From Sphingomonas sinipercae (GTDB taxonomy: Bacteria; Pseudomonadota; Alphaproteobacteria; Sphingomonadales; Sphingomonadaceae), in the NCBI RefSeq assembly GCF_011302055.1, contig NZ_CP049871.1:888501-952500 (forward strand): a stretch of DNA of 64,000 bases. Reading direction: 5' to 3'. The position numbers and the translations under genes are program-made. Positions within the stretch are counted from its first letter, which is position 1. The number at the start of each line of letters is the position of its first letter. Below the pieces are notes generated by a model. It did no database searches and was not told the origin of the DNA. It saw nothing but the letters and a program-made list of their open reading frames with translations. Of the stretch, positions 16,590 to 27,861 are shown piece after piece.

Positions 16590-18680
16590 TTAGCCCCAGA
16601 CCTTCACGCGCTTGTCGGGAGCGAGATAGAGCTTCTGCCCCGGCTGGACGTTGAAGGCCGGATACCAGGCGTCGAGGTTGCGGACGGTCAGCGCGCGATA
16701 CTGGCCGGGCGCGTGGCCGTCGGTGGCGATGCGGCCGCGCAGTGTCTCGTCCCGCATCTTGCTGGCCCATGCCTGGGCGTAAGCGATGAAGAAGCGCTGG
16801 TCGGGCGTGAAGCCGTCGATGGTCGGCCCTTCCTTGCCGCCGAGCGAAGCCTTGTAGGCGTCATAAGCCGCGGCGAGGCCGGCGACGTCGGCGATGTTCT
16901 CGCCCAGCGTCAGCTTGCCGTTGACGTGCAAGCCGGGGAGCGGCTCGTAAGCGTCATATTGGGCGGCAAGCGCTGCCCCGGCCTGCTGGAACTTGGCGAA
17001 GTCCGCCGGAGTCCACCAGTTGCGCAGCCGCCCGGTCGAATCGAACAGCGCGCCATTATTGTCGAAGCTGTGACTGATTTCGTGGCCGATGACGCTGCCG
17101 ATCGCGCCATAGTTGAAGGCCGCGTCCGCCTTGGGATCGAAGAACGGCCGAACCAGGATCGCCGCCGGGAAATTGAGCGCGTTCTGCACCGGCAGGTTGA
17201 CGGCGTTGACCAGCTGCGGCGGCATCCACCATTCGGCCCTGTCCATCGGCTTTCCGAGCTTGGCGATCTGATGTTTATACTCGCCAAGCGCCGCCGCCTT
17301 CTGGTTCGCGTAGGCATTGTCGGCGGTGATCGGCACGGCCGAATAATCGCGCCAGCTGTCTGGGTAGCCGACCCCGACGACGATGTTGCGCACCTTCTTG
17401 AGCGCTTCTTCCTTGGTCGATGGCGCCATCCACTGGATCGATTCTACGCGCTTGGCGAAGGCTTCCTTGATCCCGTCGACCATCTTCTGGACTTCGGCCT
17501 TGGCCGAGGCCGGGAAGTATTTGTCGACATAGGCCTTGCCGACCGCGTCCTGCAGCGCGTTGCTGGTCGCGTTCAGCGCCTGCATCTCGCGCGGGCGCTG
17601 CTGCGGCGTGCCCTGCAGCGCGGTGGCGTTGAAGGCGAAACTGGCATCGCGGATCGGCTTTGGCAGCACGTTCGCCTGCTGGTTGAGCGTGTGGAAGACC
17701 AGCCAGTCCTTCCAGGCGTCGAGCGGTTCGGATCCGACCAGTGCCGCAAGCTTCGGGATCGCGGTCGAATGATAGGCCTGGAACTTCTGCGCGCCGCCGA
17801 GCTGCGCGGCGCCCAGCAATGCGCCCCAGTCGATTCCGGGCGCGCGCTTTTCAAGGTCGGCGCGGCTCCATACCTGCGCGCCCTTGGCGAAGTCCTCGCT
17901 TTCCTCGCGGGTCGCGTGGGCCTGGGCAATCTTCATTTCCAGATCCATGATTCGCTTGGCGGAGGCCGCCGCATCGGCGCTTCCGGCGGCCTGCATGACG
18001 GTCTGGATATAGCCGCGATATTTGTCGCGAAGGCCGGCCATCTTGGCGTCGCTCGAAAGGTAATATTCGCGCTCCGGCATGCCGAGCCCGCCCTGCAGAA
18101 TGTAGGGCAGGGTCTCGCCCGGCGTATTCAGACCCTGCGTGACGAAGATCCCGAACAGATTGTCGGTCTGGAAATTGGTCGAGTTGAGCGGATCGACGTC
18201 GGCGCGGATGGTGTTGCCGATCGCCGCCGAAAGCGCGCGCTTGTCGCCGATTCCGGCGATCGAATCGAGGTCGGCCTTGGCCGGGGCCATGCCGGCGCGG
18301 TCGATGGCGTCCGTGTTGAGATAGGCCTTGTAGTAATTGGCGATGCGGCCTTCGTTCGAATTGGCGGCGGGGTTGCCCTTGAGCAATTCGTCGAACAATT
18401 CGCGCGTGTTTTTCTCGCGCACCTGGTCGGCGATGTAGAACGCACCGACACTCGACCGGTCGGCCGGGATTTCGGTGCTCTTCATCCAGCCGCCGTTGGC
18501 GAATTGATAGAAGTCGTCGCCCGGCGCGACGGACTTGTCCATCGCCGCGGGGACGATCCCAAGTTCCGTCCCGGCAGTCGCGGTTTCGGTCGCAGCGGTG
18601 TCGCCGCCCCGGTTGCAGGCAGCGGTGCCCAGCGTGAGGGCAAGTGCGGTGGCGGCAAGGAACAGTGGCGAACGGCGCAT
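16590..18680 (-). CDS. M13-family zinc metallopeptidase (neprilysin/PepO-like), predicted lipoprotein
   Basis: 696 aa. Lipoprotein signal with lipobox LGTAAC (Cys at about residue 22). The M13 N-domain shows VAPGDDFYQFANGGW near the start; the catalytic region has VNAVNLPVQN, the zinc motif HEISH in IGSVIGHEISHSFDNNGALFD, the third ligand in LGENIADVAGL, and the C-terminal FFIAYAQAWASKMR and VRNLDAWYPAFNV. It should cut small peptides in the periplasm. Downstream gene is convergent; the 230-bp upstream gap separates it from a divergent small exported protein. Confidence 0.94.
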   Translation of the reverse strand: MRRSPLFLAATALALTLGTAACNRGGDTAATETATAGTELGIVPAAMDKSVAPGDDFYQFANGGWMKSTEIPADRSSVGAFYIADQVREKNTRELFDELLKGNPAANSNEGRIANYYKAYLNTDAIDRAGMAPAKADLDSIAGIGDKRALSAAIGNTIRADVDPLNSTNFQTDNLFGIFVTQGLNTPGETLPYILQGGLGMPEREYYLSSDAKMAGLRDKYRGYIQTVMQAAGSADAAASAKRIMDLEMKIAQAHATREESEDFAKGAQVWSRADLEKRAPGIDWGALLGAAQLGGAQKFQAYHSTAIPKLAALVGSEPLDAWKDWLVFHTLNQQANVLPKPIRDASFAFNATALQGTPQQRPREMQALNATSNALQDAVGKAYVDKYFPASAKAEVQKMVDGIKEAFAKRVESIQWMAPSTKEEALKKVRNIVVGVGYPDSWRDYSAVPITADNAYANQKAAALGEYKHQIAKLGKPMDRAEWWMPPQLVNAVNLPVQNALNFPAAILVRPFFDPKADAAFNYGAIGSVIGHEISHSFDNNGALFDSTGRLRNWWTPADFAKFQQAGAALAAQYDAYEPLPGLHVNGKLTLGENIADVAGLAAAYDAYKASLGGKEGPTIDGFTPDQRFFIAYAQAWASKMRDETLRGRIATDGHAPGQYRALTVRNLDAWYPAFNVQPGQKLYLAPDKRVKVWG

Positions 18681-18911
18681 CGGACAACCTCGTGAGAAGA
18701 TGAAGCTGCACGGTGGCTGCTCCGAAAGCCCCTGCTTTGCAAGCGTGACTCACCCCGCTAGGCGCTAACGCGCACGTCTGTTCGACGAACGGCCGGTCAG
18801 CGCGCCGCTGGCGCGAGCGATCGGCAGATGTAAGCCCCTTGAGTCTCTGAAATCCTTCGCATACGTTTCGCTCTTCCGGACGAGTGCCGACGTCTGGAGG
18901 GGGAGAGTTTA

Positions 18912-19463
18912 ATGACAGCCTTGATCTGGCTGGGCGGCTTGACTGCCGCTGTCGGCGCGTCTGTGTCTTCGCCAGAAGTCCCGCCGCTACAGAGTCCGTC
19001 GCAGGTGTTGCCGCCTGGTCCATCACCGACCGCGGCTCGATTGCCCAAGGATACCTTGGTCCGGATCACGGTCGATAGAACCTTGCGATCCGACCAGGTC
19101 TCAGCCGGTGACAGATTTCCAATTCATCTTTCCGACCCGGTCGTCATCGACGGTCGGACGGCGCTACCAGCGGGTTTGAAAGGCGAAGGCGAGGTCATCG
19201 ATGCCAAGAAATCAGGCATGGGAGGATCGGGCGGCCGGCTCATTGTCAACGCCCGTTACCTGCAGTGCGGGCAGACTCGCATCTCTCTTGGCAAAATGCA
19301 CCTCATCAGCGCCGGCAATGAAGGTACGGTGGGAGCAGTTGCGCTGGCCGCGGTCGCTGGGCCGTTTGGAATGCTGGTTCGTGGACGCAACGGCGTCATC
19401 GCGCAGGGTGCCGCAGCCGATGCGAAGGTGATCATCGAGATCGAGGTTCCGGCAGCCTGCTGA
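18912..19463 (+). CDS. Exported protein of unknown function
   Basis: 183 aa. The N-terminus (MTALIWLGGLTAAVGASVSS) is signal-like, then a Pro/Ser-rich stretch, then a beta-rich domain: LPKDTLVRITVDRTLRSD, RFPIHLSDPVVIDGRTALPAGLKGEGEV, RLIVNARYLQCGQTRISLG. The pattern of a wall-like barrel that fixes an insoluble limit resembles domains in some secretion-system and lipoprotein-associated proteins, but I do not recognise it firmly. Ends in Cys. GGGGGAGAG precedes the ATG. Base composition is more AT-rich than neighbours. Confidence 0.6.
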   Translation: MTALIWLGGLTAAVGASVSSPEVPPLQSPSQVLPPGPSPTAARLPKDTLVRITVDRTLRSDQVSAGDRFPIHLSDPVVIDGRTALPAGLKGEGEVIDAKKSGMGGSGGRLIVNARYLQCGQTRISLGKMHLISAGNEGTVGAVALAAVAGPFGMLVRGRNGVIAQGAAADAKVIIEIEVPAAC

Positions 19464-19515
19464 GGCGACTGTCCAAACGCAACGTAAAACTTAAAATTTA
19501 AGGGGGAAAAGTCTT

Positions 19516-19995
19516 ATGAAGTTGCTGACATCCGCATTTGTGGTTTTGACCATGATGTCCACCGCATATGCCGCTGCGGAAACCACTCCAATCCAGACAA
19601 AGTCGGGAACGATCGGCGCGGCGCCCGCTGGAATGGGCCAAGTAGTTTTCTTTCGCACCAGCGCGATGGGCGCTCTGTTGGGTTGCACCGTTCGTGAAGG
19701 CACCGAGGAAATCGCACGGCTCGGCGTCGGCAAGTATTACGTTGTCCCAACAGCACCCGGAATGCACGTTTACAACACCAAAAGCCTTGAATCGCGTGAC
19801 CAGCTGCGGCTCGAAGTCGAAGAAGGCGAAACCTACTTTGTGAAATGCTCGATCTCGATGGGTTTCATGTCCGGCAAGGCCAAGCTCGCGCCGGCGGACT
19901 TGAGCCAGTTTGCGAAAAGCGCTGCGGGTTTGAACCTGTGGAACAACCCGAAGAATGCCGTGAATGCTGCAACATCCGCGGGCGCTGCGAAGTAA
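19516..19995 (+). CDS. DUF2846-like exported protein
   Basis: 159 aa with a Sec signal (MKLLTSAFVVLTMMSTAYAA). The body has GMGQVVFFRTSAMGALLGCTVREG, LGVGKYYVVPTAPGMHVYNTKS, LEVEEGETYFVKCSI, which is the DUF2846 pattern of a beta-sandwich with two Cys that could pair. Function unknown. It follows the previous exported gene by 52 bp with a strong GGGGGA ribosome site, so the two are probably one transcript. Lower GC than flanks suggests acquisition. Confidence 0.62.
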   Translation: MKLLTSAFVVLTMMSTAYAAAETTPIQTKSGTIGAAPAGMGQVVFFRTSAMGALLGCTVREGTEEIARLGVGKYYVVPTAPGMHVYNTKSLESRDQLRLEVEEGETYFVKCSISMGFMSGKAKLAPADLSQFAKSAAGLNLWNNPKNAVNAATSAGAAK

Positions 19996-20017
19996 AGCTT
20001 CGAGTTGACTTGATCGA

Positions 20018-20049
20018 TCGGGCGCAGCTGGATGCGCAGCCGCGCCCGA
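20018..20049 (+). terminator. Hairpin after the exported-protein pair
   Basis: Eight-base arms TCGGGCGC (20018-20025) and GCGCCCGA (20042-20049) with an inner GCTG/CAGC stem. It lies 23 bp after the DUF2846 stop and before mccB. No U-run follows, so strength as a terminator is uncertain. Confidence 0.45.
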
Positions 20050-20099
20050 CTATCAACGTCAACTAGGCAAGACGTTTTGCTCCGGCTAGGCGTCTCAAA

Positions 20100-21701
20100 A
20101 TGAGCGCCCCTCGTCTCGATACCAAGGTCAGCGTCGACAGCGACGAATTTCATGCGCGCGCCGCGCATAATCGGGCGCTCGCGGAGCGGCTTCGCGGCGA
20201 TGTGGCGAAGGCCGCGCTGGGCGGGTCTGAAAAGCATCGCGAGCGGCACGTTTCGCGCGGCAAGCTGCTTCCGCGCGACCGCGTCGAGCGGCTGCTCGAT
20301 CCCGGTTCGCCGTTCCTGGAGATCGGCCAGCTCGCCGCCTGCGACATGTATGAAGGCGAGGTGCCCGGCGCCGGGATGATCGCCGGTATCGGGCGCGTCT
20401 CGGGCAAGCAGGCGATGATCGTGTGCAACGACGCCACGGTGAAGGGCGGGACATACTACCCGCTGACGGTCAAGAAGCACCTTCGCGCGCAGGAAATCGC
20501 GCAGGAAAACCGGCTGCCGTGCATCTATCTGGTGGACAGCGGCGGCGCCAACCTGCCGCACCAGGCGGAGGTCTTCCCCGACCGCGATCACTTCGGCCGC
20601 ATTTTCTACAATCAGGCGCAGATGAGCGCCGCGGGCATCGCCCAGATCGCCTGCGTGATGGGCAGTTGCACCGCGGGCGGCGCCTACGTCCCGGCGATGA
20701 GCGACGAGAGCGTGATCGTGAAAAGCCAAGGGACCATCTTCCTCGGCGGTCCGCCGCTGGTGAAGGCCGCGACCGGCGAAGTGATCAGCGCCGAGGATCT
20801 TGGCGGCGGCGACCTGCACGCGCGCAAGTCGGGCGTCGTCGATCACCTGGCCGAGAATGACGAGCATGCGCTGACCATCGTCCGCGATATCGTCAGCACG
20901 CTGCAAGGCGGGCCGGGCGCCGGGATCGAAGTGCGCGAACCGCGCCCGCCCGTCTTCGACCCGGAGGAGCTGTACGGTATCATTCCGGAAGACGTGCGCG
21001 CGCCCTATGACGTGCATGAGATCATCGCCCGCATCGTCGACGGCAGCGAATTTCACGAGTTCAAGCCGCTCTACGGCACGACCCTCGTCTGCGGGTTCGC
21101 GCACATCTGGGGGATGCCGGTCGCGATCCTGGCCAACAACGGCATCCTGTTCAGCGAGAGCGCGGTCAAGGGCGCGCATTTCATCGAGCTTGCGGCGCAG
21201 CGCCGGACGCCGTTGCTGTTCCTCCAGAACATCAGCGGCTTCATGGTCGGCGGCAAGTATGAAGCCGAAGGGATCGCAAAACACGGCGCCAAGCTGGTCA
21301 CGGCGGTTGCGACGGCGCAGGTGCCGAAGATCACGGTGCTGATTGGCGGCAGTTTCGGCGCCGGCAATTACGGCATGTCCGGCCGCGCTTATTCCCCGCG
21401 CTTCCTGTTCACCTGGCCCAACAGCCGCATCAGCGTGATGGGCGGCGAGCAGGCCGCGTCGGTCCTCGCTACCGTCCACCGCGACGCCGACACGTGGACT
21501 CCGGAACAGGCCGAAGCCTTCAAGCAGCCGATCCGCGACGATTACGAAGCGCAAGGCAATCCCTGGCACGCGACCGCGCGGCTGTGGGACGACGGTATCA
21601 TCGATCCCGCCCAGACGCGCGACGTCCTCGGCCTAGCCTTCGCCGCCTGCCTCAACGCGCCGATTCCCGAGCACCCGCAGTTCGGCGTGTTCCGGATGTG
21701 A
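20100..21701 (+). CDS. mccB: Methylcrotonoyl-CoA carboxylase, carboxyltransferase (beta) subunit
   Basis: 533 aa, the usual size of this subunit. It transfers CO2 from carboxybiotin to 3-methylcrotonyl-CoA in leucine degradation. Two crotonase-fold halves are visible: the N half with [37 protein letters not shown] and [14 protein letters not shown]; the C half with [33 protein letters not shown] and [11 protein letters not shown]. The long family with SGGANLP and GNYGMSGRA fits MccB over PccB. Its stop overlaps the start of the next small gene. Confidence 0.93.
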   Translation: MSAPRLDTKVSVDSDEFHARAAHNRALAERLRGDVAKAALGGSEKHRERHVSRGKLLPRDRVERLLDPGSPFLEIGQLAACDMYEGEVPGAGMIAGIGRVSGKQAMIVCNDATVKGGTYYPLTVKKHLRAQEIAQENRLPCIYLVDSGGANLPHQAEVFPDRDHFGRIFYNQAQMSAAGIAQIACVMGSCTAGGAYVPAMSDESVIVKSQGTIFLGGPPLVKAATGEVISAEDLGGGDLHARKSGVVDHLAENDEHALTIVRDIVSTLQGGPGAGIEVREPRPPVFDPEELYGIIPEDVRAPYDVHEIIARIVDGSEFHEFKPLYGTTLVCGFAHIWGMPVAILANNGILFSESAVKGAHFIELAAQRRTPLLFLQNISGFMVGGKYEAEGIAKHGAKLVTAVATAQVPKITVLIGGSFGAGNYGMSGRAYSPRFLFTWPNSRISVMGGEQAASVLATVHRDADTWTPEQAEAFKQPIRDDYEAQGNPWHATARLWDDGIIDPAQTRDVLGLAFAACLNAPIPEHPQFGVFRM

Positions 21702-22186
21702 TGGCGATGGGCAGGATCAACCTCAAATTTCGGGCCCTGGCGGTCGTGACCCTTTTTCTCTTCGTGGGTGCAGGGCAGGCGACCAGCGATGCGCGGGCCA
21801 AGGTCAGCTCGACCCCGGCCGCGCCGAAGCTGCTGTATCCGATCGGCGACCGCGATCTCATGACAGTGCGCGAGTCGGGCTGCGAGTTTTCCTTTGGTCC
21901 AGGCAGCATTTCTTACGTCTGGACGATCAACTCGACGTTGCTGGTGCGCACTGCGCCGGGCCTGCGCGGACTCAAACGGTGCACGATCCCGGCCAAGCGC
22001 ATGTCCGCTTTCCATAGTGGCACAAAGCTGACCTGCAGCGGCCTGGAGTTGCAGATCAAAAAGGTCGGGAAGATGTCGAGCAGCGTCGAAGCCGACAGTT
22101 CAAGCTGGCCGGCGAGGCTGACGGTCCGCCAAGGCGGGACCGGTCGGCGGGTTACGCTCAAGGGCGAGGCGGGCGTGGCGTGTTAA
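21701..22186 (+). CDS. Small exported protein between mccB and mccA
   Basis: 161 aa from the ATG overlapping the mccB stop (TGATG); an ATG two codons later is also possible. An N-terminal signal (RALAVVTLFLFVGAGQATSDA) precedes a body with Cys in ESGCEFSFGPG, LKRCTIPAK, LTCSGL and the final GVAC, enough for two disulfides. I recognise no family. Its place inside the carboxylase operon, where a methylglutaconyl-CoA hydratase is often found, is odd. It looks unrelated to CoA chemistry. Confidence 0.62.
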   Translation: MAMGRINLKFRALAVVTLFLFVGAGQATSDARAKVSSTPAAPKLLYPIGDRDLMTVRESGCEFSFGPGSISYVWTINSTLLVRTAPGLRGLKRCTIPAKRMSAFHSGTKLTCSGLELQIKKVGKMSSSVEADSSSWPARLTVRQGGTGRRVTLKGEAGVAC

Positions 22187-22202
22187 GGACGATGGGCAAC
22201 CC

Positions 22203-24094
<1,892 letters not shown>

Positions 24095-24098
<4 letters not shown>

Positions 24099-24874
24099 AC
24101 ATCGAGGGAATAGCCGCGGTCGTCACTGGCGGCGCATCGGGTCTGGGCGAAGCAACGGCGCGGGAGCTGGCTCGGCGCGGGGCCAAGGTCGCTATCTTCG
24201 ACCGCAATGCGGAGCTGGGCGAAAAGGTCGCGACCGAGATCGGCGGCACCTTTTGCGAAGTCGACGTGACGTCGGAGGAGAGCGTCGCGGCGGGCTTCGA
24301 AAAGGCTCGCGCGGCCCACGGGCAGGAGCGGGTGCTGGTCAATTGTGCAGGTGTCGCCACTGCCGCCAAGACCGTCGCCCGCGACAAGGAAACGAAGGCG
24401 CCGCGCCTCTATCCGGTGCAGATGTTCGAAACGACGATCGCCATCAACCTGGTCGGCAGCTTCCGCTGCATCGCCCATTCGGCGTTCGGCATGGTCGGGC
24501 TCGATCCGCTTGAGGATGGTGAACGCGGCGTCATCATCAATACCGCGTCGGTCGCCGCGCAGGACGGGCAGATCGGCCAGGTCGCTTACTCGGCGTCCAA
24601 GGGCGGGGTGCTTGCGATGGCGCTGCCGATCGCCCGCGACCTGATGGGCGACGGCGTGCGCGTGAACACCATCCTTCCGGGCGTGTTCAAGACGCCGATG
24701 GTCGCGATGATGCCCCAGAACGTGCAGGACGCGCTCGGCCAGCAAGTGCCGTTCCCCAAGCGGCTCGGCCAGGCCGACGAATATGCCAAGCTCGCCGCCT
24801 TCATCGTGGAAACGCCTTACTTGAACGCCGAGGACATCCGCCTCGACGGCGGCATCCGGATGGCGCCCCGCTAG
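24095..24874 (+). CDS. Short-chain dehydrogenase, 3-hydroxyacyl-CoA dehydrogenase type
   Basis: 259 aa. Rossmann-fold SDR with the cofactor loop TGGASGLGEATA, LVNCAGVATAAK, a long insertion before the active site, and the catalytic set S in NTASVAAQDGQIGQ, then YSASKGG (Tyr/Lys). The C-terminal ILPGVFKTPM and LDGGIRMAPR fit the HSD17B10-like type II 3-hydroxyacyl-CoA dehydrogenase. ATGA overlap with mccA makes it part of the branched-chain acyl-CoA operon. Confidence 0.9.
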
Positions 24875-24879
24875 GTAGC

Positions 24880-25701
24880 TTGGACCACCCGCAGCTCCTC
24901 GAAGATATCGCCATTGCCGCGCGTGAGGCCGGCGAGGCGATTTTGGGGATCGTGCGCCGCGGCTATGCGGTCGAGCACAAGAGCGACAGCTCGCCGGTCA
25001 CCGAAGCCGACCGCGCCGCCGAGCAGATCATCCTCGCCGCATTGGCGAAGGCCGCGCCCGGCATCCCGGTCATCGCCGAAGAGGAAGTGGCCGTCGGCCG
25101 GATCCCCGCGCACGGCGATACCTTTTTCCTGGTCGACCCGCTGGACGGCACCAAGGAGTTCGTTCGCGGCGGCGACGATTACACGGTCAATATCGGGCTC
25201 ATCGTCGGCGGTGCGCCCGTGCTCGGCGCGGTATTCGCACCCGCGACCGGCAAGTTGCACGCCGGGGCGGTGGGGCACGGCGCCTGGCTTGAAGAGCGCA
25301 GCCTTCGGACCCCAATTTCGACCCGCGCCGCGGCGGCGAACCTGACCGCCGTCGCCTCAAAGTCCCATTTCAACCAGCCGACCGCCGATTACCTCTGCGC
25401 GGTCGGCGAGTGCGACTATGTGGCGATCGGCTCCAGCCTCAAATTCTGCATCGTCGCGGAAGGAAAGGCGGACATTTACCCGCGCCTGTCGCCGACCAGC
25501 GAGTGGGACACAGCGGCCGGTCACGCGGTGCTGCTGGCGGCGGGCGGCCGGGTCGACGGCCCCGACGGCGGGCCGCTGCGCTACGGGAAGCCGGCCTTCC
25601 TGAACCGCGGTTTCGTCGCGACCGGTGGGTGGGAGGCGCTTGGGGTGAGCCCGTTCCTGCAGCCGTTTTCAGGCGGCGGCGACCTGCCGCAGGGCGTTTA
25701 G
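24880..25701 (+). CDS. cysQ: 3'(2'),5'-bisphosphate nucleotidase / inositol monophosphatase family
   Basis: 273 aa. Removes the 3' phosphate of PAP made in sulfate assimilation, if it is CysQ. Metal-binding motifs are AEEEV at about residues 68-72, DPLDGTKEFV, and the C-terminal SEWDTAAGHAVLLAAGG. The FVRGG after the metal motif and short length favour CysQ. TTG start placed 5 bp after the SDR stop; a second possibility is a downstream start, but the MDHPQLLEDIAIAAREAG helix is family-like. Confidence 0.85.
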   Translation: MDHPQLLEDIAIAAREAGEAILGIVRRGYAVEHKSDSSPVTEADRAAEQIILAALAKAAPGIPVIAEEEVAVGRIPAHGDTFFLVDPLDGTKEFVRGGDDYTVNIGLIVGGAPVLGAVFAPATGKLHAGAVGHGAWLEERSLRTPISTRAAAANLTAVASKSHFNQPTADYLCAVGECDYVAIGSSLKFCIVAEGKADIYPRLSPTSEWDTAAGHAVLLAAGGRVDGPDGGPLRYGKPAFLNRGFVATGGWEALGVSPFLQPFSGGGDLPQGV

Positions 25702-25906
25702 TCCGGAATGGACTGATCGAGCGTGCCGGTCCAGCCAAGGTGCTGAACCAGCCAGGGTTCCAGTTCTTCGCGCAATTGGGCGCAGCTTGTGCGCAGGGCC
25801 GGCGCCGGGTTTGAGCTGCGCCAGTTCAATCCCGATCGAACGATCGAAATCGGTACGGCCGAGGTCGCGGCGGTGTTCAAAATCCTGGGCGAACTGATCT
25901 AGGCCA

Positions 25907-25982
25907 TGGTGGGCGGTGACGGGCTCGAACCGCCGACCCTCTCGGTGTAAACGAGATGCTCTACCAACTGAGCTAACCGCCC
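25907..25982 (-). tRNA. tRNA-Val (anticodon TAC)
   Basis: A 76-base cloverleaf on the minus strand: acceptor GGGCGGT pairs with ACCGCCC, D arm GCTCAGTTGGTAGAGC, anticodon stem TCTCG/CGAGA around loop TTTACAC (anticodon TAC), T arm with GGTTCGAGCC-type loop, and an encoded CCA. The 205-bp stretch between cysQ and this tRNA holds no gene I can support. Confidence 0.95.
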
Positions 25983-26036
25983 TGCGTAAAGGCACTGCTT
26001 CGCGCACGGACCGGCGTCAAGGTCGCCGCGGACGCT

Positions 26037-26795
26037 TTAAGCGCCGCAGGTTCGGCAGCCGGGATTCTTGGGCAGGCGCAAGGTTCGCCAGTCGAGCGCC
26101 AGGCCGTCGAAGAGGAACAGCTTGCCGGCCGCGTCGCCACCGATTCGGGCGAGTGCTCGGATGGCCATCAGCGCCGCGAAGCTGCCGACGGTCGCGGTAA
26201 GCGCGCCGACCACGCCCTGCTCCGCGCAAGTATCGCAATCCTCGCTGTCGAAAGCGTCGCCGACGAAGCAGCGATAGCAGGGCTGGTCCGCCTCCCAGCC
26301 GCGAAACAGGCCGACCTGGCCCTGGAACATGACTGCGGCCGCGGAAATCAGCGGGATGCGCAAGCGCGTCAGCGTGTCGCCGACCGCAAGGCGGGTGGCG
26401 AAATTGTCGCTGCCGTCGATGACGATCGCGTGGCCGCTAAGCAACTCCTCGGCGCCATTTTCCTCGAGCCGCTGCGCGATCGGCGAAACCTCGACATGTG
26501 GGTTCAGGGCCGTTGCATAGTCCGCGGCCAGCAGCGCCTTGCCTTCGCCCAGTTGGTCGTCGCGAAACATGGTCTGGCGCTGCAGGTTGGACCGGTCGAT
26601 CGTACCGTCGTCGATGATGGTCAACTTGCCGATGCCGGCGCCGGCAAGGGCTGGAATGACGGCGCTGCCGATGCCCCCAGCGCCGATGATCGCTACACTT
26701 GCCGCGCGCAGCTGCCGCTGCCCGATGCCGCCGACCTGCGGCAGCACGATGTGTCGCGCGTAGCGCTCAAGCTCGGCGTCGGAGAGGTGGGTCAC
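26037..26795 (-). CDS. moeB: ThiF/MoeB/HesA-family adenylyltransferase
   Basis: 252 aa. Such enzymes adenylate the C-terminal Gly of a ubiquitin-like sulfur carrier (MoaD or ThiS). The N-terminus has [18 protein letters not shown], nucleotide loop GAGGIGS, and [14 protein letters not shown] (the Arg/Gln that contact ATP). The zinc site uses CYRC and the C-terminal CRTC. An [12 protein letters not shown]ys may be the acceptor. It ends a coupled operon: its ATG overlaps the dut stop by four bases. MoeB versus ThiF is not fixed by sequence. Confidence 0.88.
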   Translation of the reverse strand: MTHLSDAELERYARHIVLPQVGGIGQRQLRAASVAIIGAGGIGSAVIPALAGAGIGKLTIIDDGTIDRSNLQRQTMFRDDQLGEGKALLAADYATALNPHVEVSPIAQRLEENGAEELLSGHAIVIDGSDNFATRLAVGDTLTRLRIPLISAAAVMFQGQVGLFRGWEADQPCYRCFVGDAFDSEDCDTCAEQGVVGALTATVGSFAALMAIRALARIGGDAAGKLFLFDGLALDWRTLRLPKNPGCRTCGA

Positions 26796-27229
26796 CGGCC
26801 CGTCGACCCGAAGCCTCCGTCGCCGCGGTCGGTGTCGCCCAGCGCGCCGACCTCGACGAAGCCTGCCTTGGTCACTGCGGCGGGCACCAATTGCGCGATG
26901 CGTTCGCCGCGGCGGACTTCGAACGGCTCCTGGCCGAGGTTGATCAGGATCACCTTCACCTCGCCGCGATAGTCGGCATCGATGGTGCCCGGCGTGTTGA
27001 GGCAGGTGATCCCGTGCTTGAACGCAAGGCCGGAGCGAGGGCGGACCTGCACCTCGTGCCCGGGCGGAATCTCGATCGCGAATCCAGTCGCAACGGCATG
27101 GCGTTGCCCGGGCGCCAGCGTGAGTTCCTCGGCGGCGGTGACGTCGAGGCCGGCGGCTTCGTGCGTGGCATATTGCGGCAACGGCAACCCCTCGCCGTGC
27201 GGCAGGCGGGTCAGCTTGATCTCGATCAT
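26792..27229 (-). CDS. dut: Deoxyuridine 5'-triphosphate nucleotidohydrolase (dUTPase)
   Basis: 145 aa, normal length. It hydrolyses dUTP to dUMP. All trimeric-dUTPase motifs are present: [11 protein letters not shown] (motif 1), [12 protein letters not shown] (2), [22 protein letters not shown] (3), [10 protein letters not shown] (4) and the glycine-rich C-terminal arm [10 protein letters not shown] (5). The ATG at 27229 is preceded by AAGGAG and overlaps the coaB stop as ATGA. dut next to coaBC is a common gene order. Confidence 0.96.
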   Translation of the reverse strand: MIEIKLTRLPHGEGLPLPQYATHEAAGLDVTAAEELTLAPGQRHAVATGFAIEIPPGHEVQVRPRSGLAFKHGITCLNTPGTIDADYRGEVKVILINLGQEPFEVRRGERIAQLVPAAVTKAGFVEVGALGDTDRGDGGFGSTGR

Positions 27230-27861
27230 TGAAACTCCTTGGCGATTCTGTCGACGAGGCGGCGCGCCACCGCCTCCTTGGTCATTTCCGGCCAATCCTC
27301 GACACCGTCGGCGGTCACGAGGTGGACGCGATTGTGGCTGCCGCCCATCACGTCGCCGGAAACGTCGTTGGCGACGATCCAGTCGGCCTTCTTGGTAGCC
27401 CGCTTGGCGGCGGCCTGGTCGACGATGTCGGCGGTTTCAGCGGCGAAACCGATGAGGAGGCTGGGCCGGCGCGCGTGCCGGCCAAGTTCGGCAAGGATGT
27501 CGCGGGTCGGGAGGAAGCGCAGCTCCGGCGGTCCGTCGCCTTTCTTGAGTTTGTGGGAGGCCGGCTCGACCCGCCAATCGGCCACGGCGGCGACCAGGAT
27601 GGCGACGTCGGCAGGGAGGGCGCGCTCGACGGTGTTGGCCATCTGCTCCGCGGTTTCGACGTCGATCCGGGTCACGCCGCTTGGCGTCTCCAGCGCAACC
27701 GGTCCCGCGACCAGGGTCACTTTTGCGCCCGCGCCGGCGAGCGCGGCGGCGATTGCAAAGCCCTGGCGGCCGGACGAGCGGTTGGCGATGACTCGAACCG
27801 GGTCGATCGGCTCGTGGGTCGGGCCGGCGGTGACGATGACGTGCTTGCCGGTCAGGCTCAC
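27226..27861 (-). CDS. coaB: Phosphopantothenate-cysteine ligase, stand-alone CoaB
   Basis: 211 aa. It joins cysteine to 4'-phosphopantothenate with CTP in coenzyme A synthesis. Motifs are [57 protein letters not shown] and [10 protein letters not shown]. The chosen GTG at 27861 overlaps the coaC stop (GTGA), so CoaB follows CoaC as its own chain rather than as a fused C-terminal domain. Translation is probably coupled. Confidence 0.93.
   Translation of the reverse strand: MSLTGKHVIVTAGPTHEPIDPVRVIANRSSGRQGFAIAAALAGAGAKVTLVAGPVALETPSGVTRIDVETAEQMANTVERALPADVAILVAAVADWRVEPASHKLKKGDGPPELRFLPTRDILAELGRHARRPSLLIGFAAETADIVDQAAAKRATKKADWIVANDVSGDVMGGSHNRVHLVTADGVEDWPEMTKEAVARRLVDRIAKEFQ

Noticed and set aside
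16713-18695. 660-codon open frame on the plus strand opposite the M13 peptidase
   Set aside because: Arg/Gly/Val-rich mirror of a high-GC coding strand. The minus-strand gene has full peptidase motifs and a lipoprotein signal.
25698-25880. 60-codon minus-strand ORF between cysQ and tRNA-Val
   Set aside because: TTG start without a ribosome site. The plus strand has an equally plausible short frame ending at 25902, so neither can be preferred.
25907-25982. tRNA genes as phage or island attachment sites
   Set aside because: No integrase, direct repeat of a tRNA end or foreign block is seen beside any of the three tRNAs.
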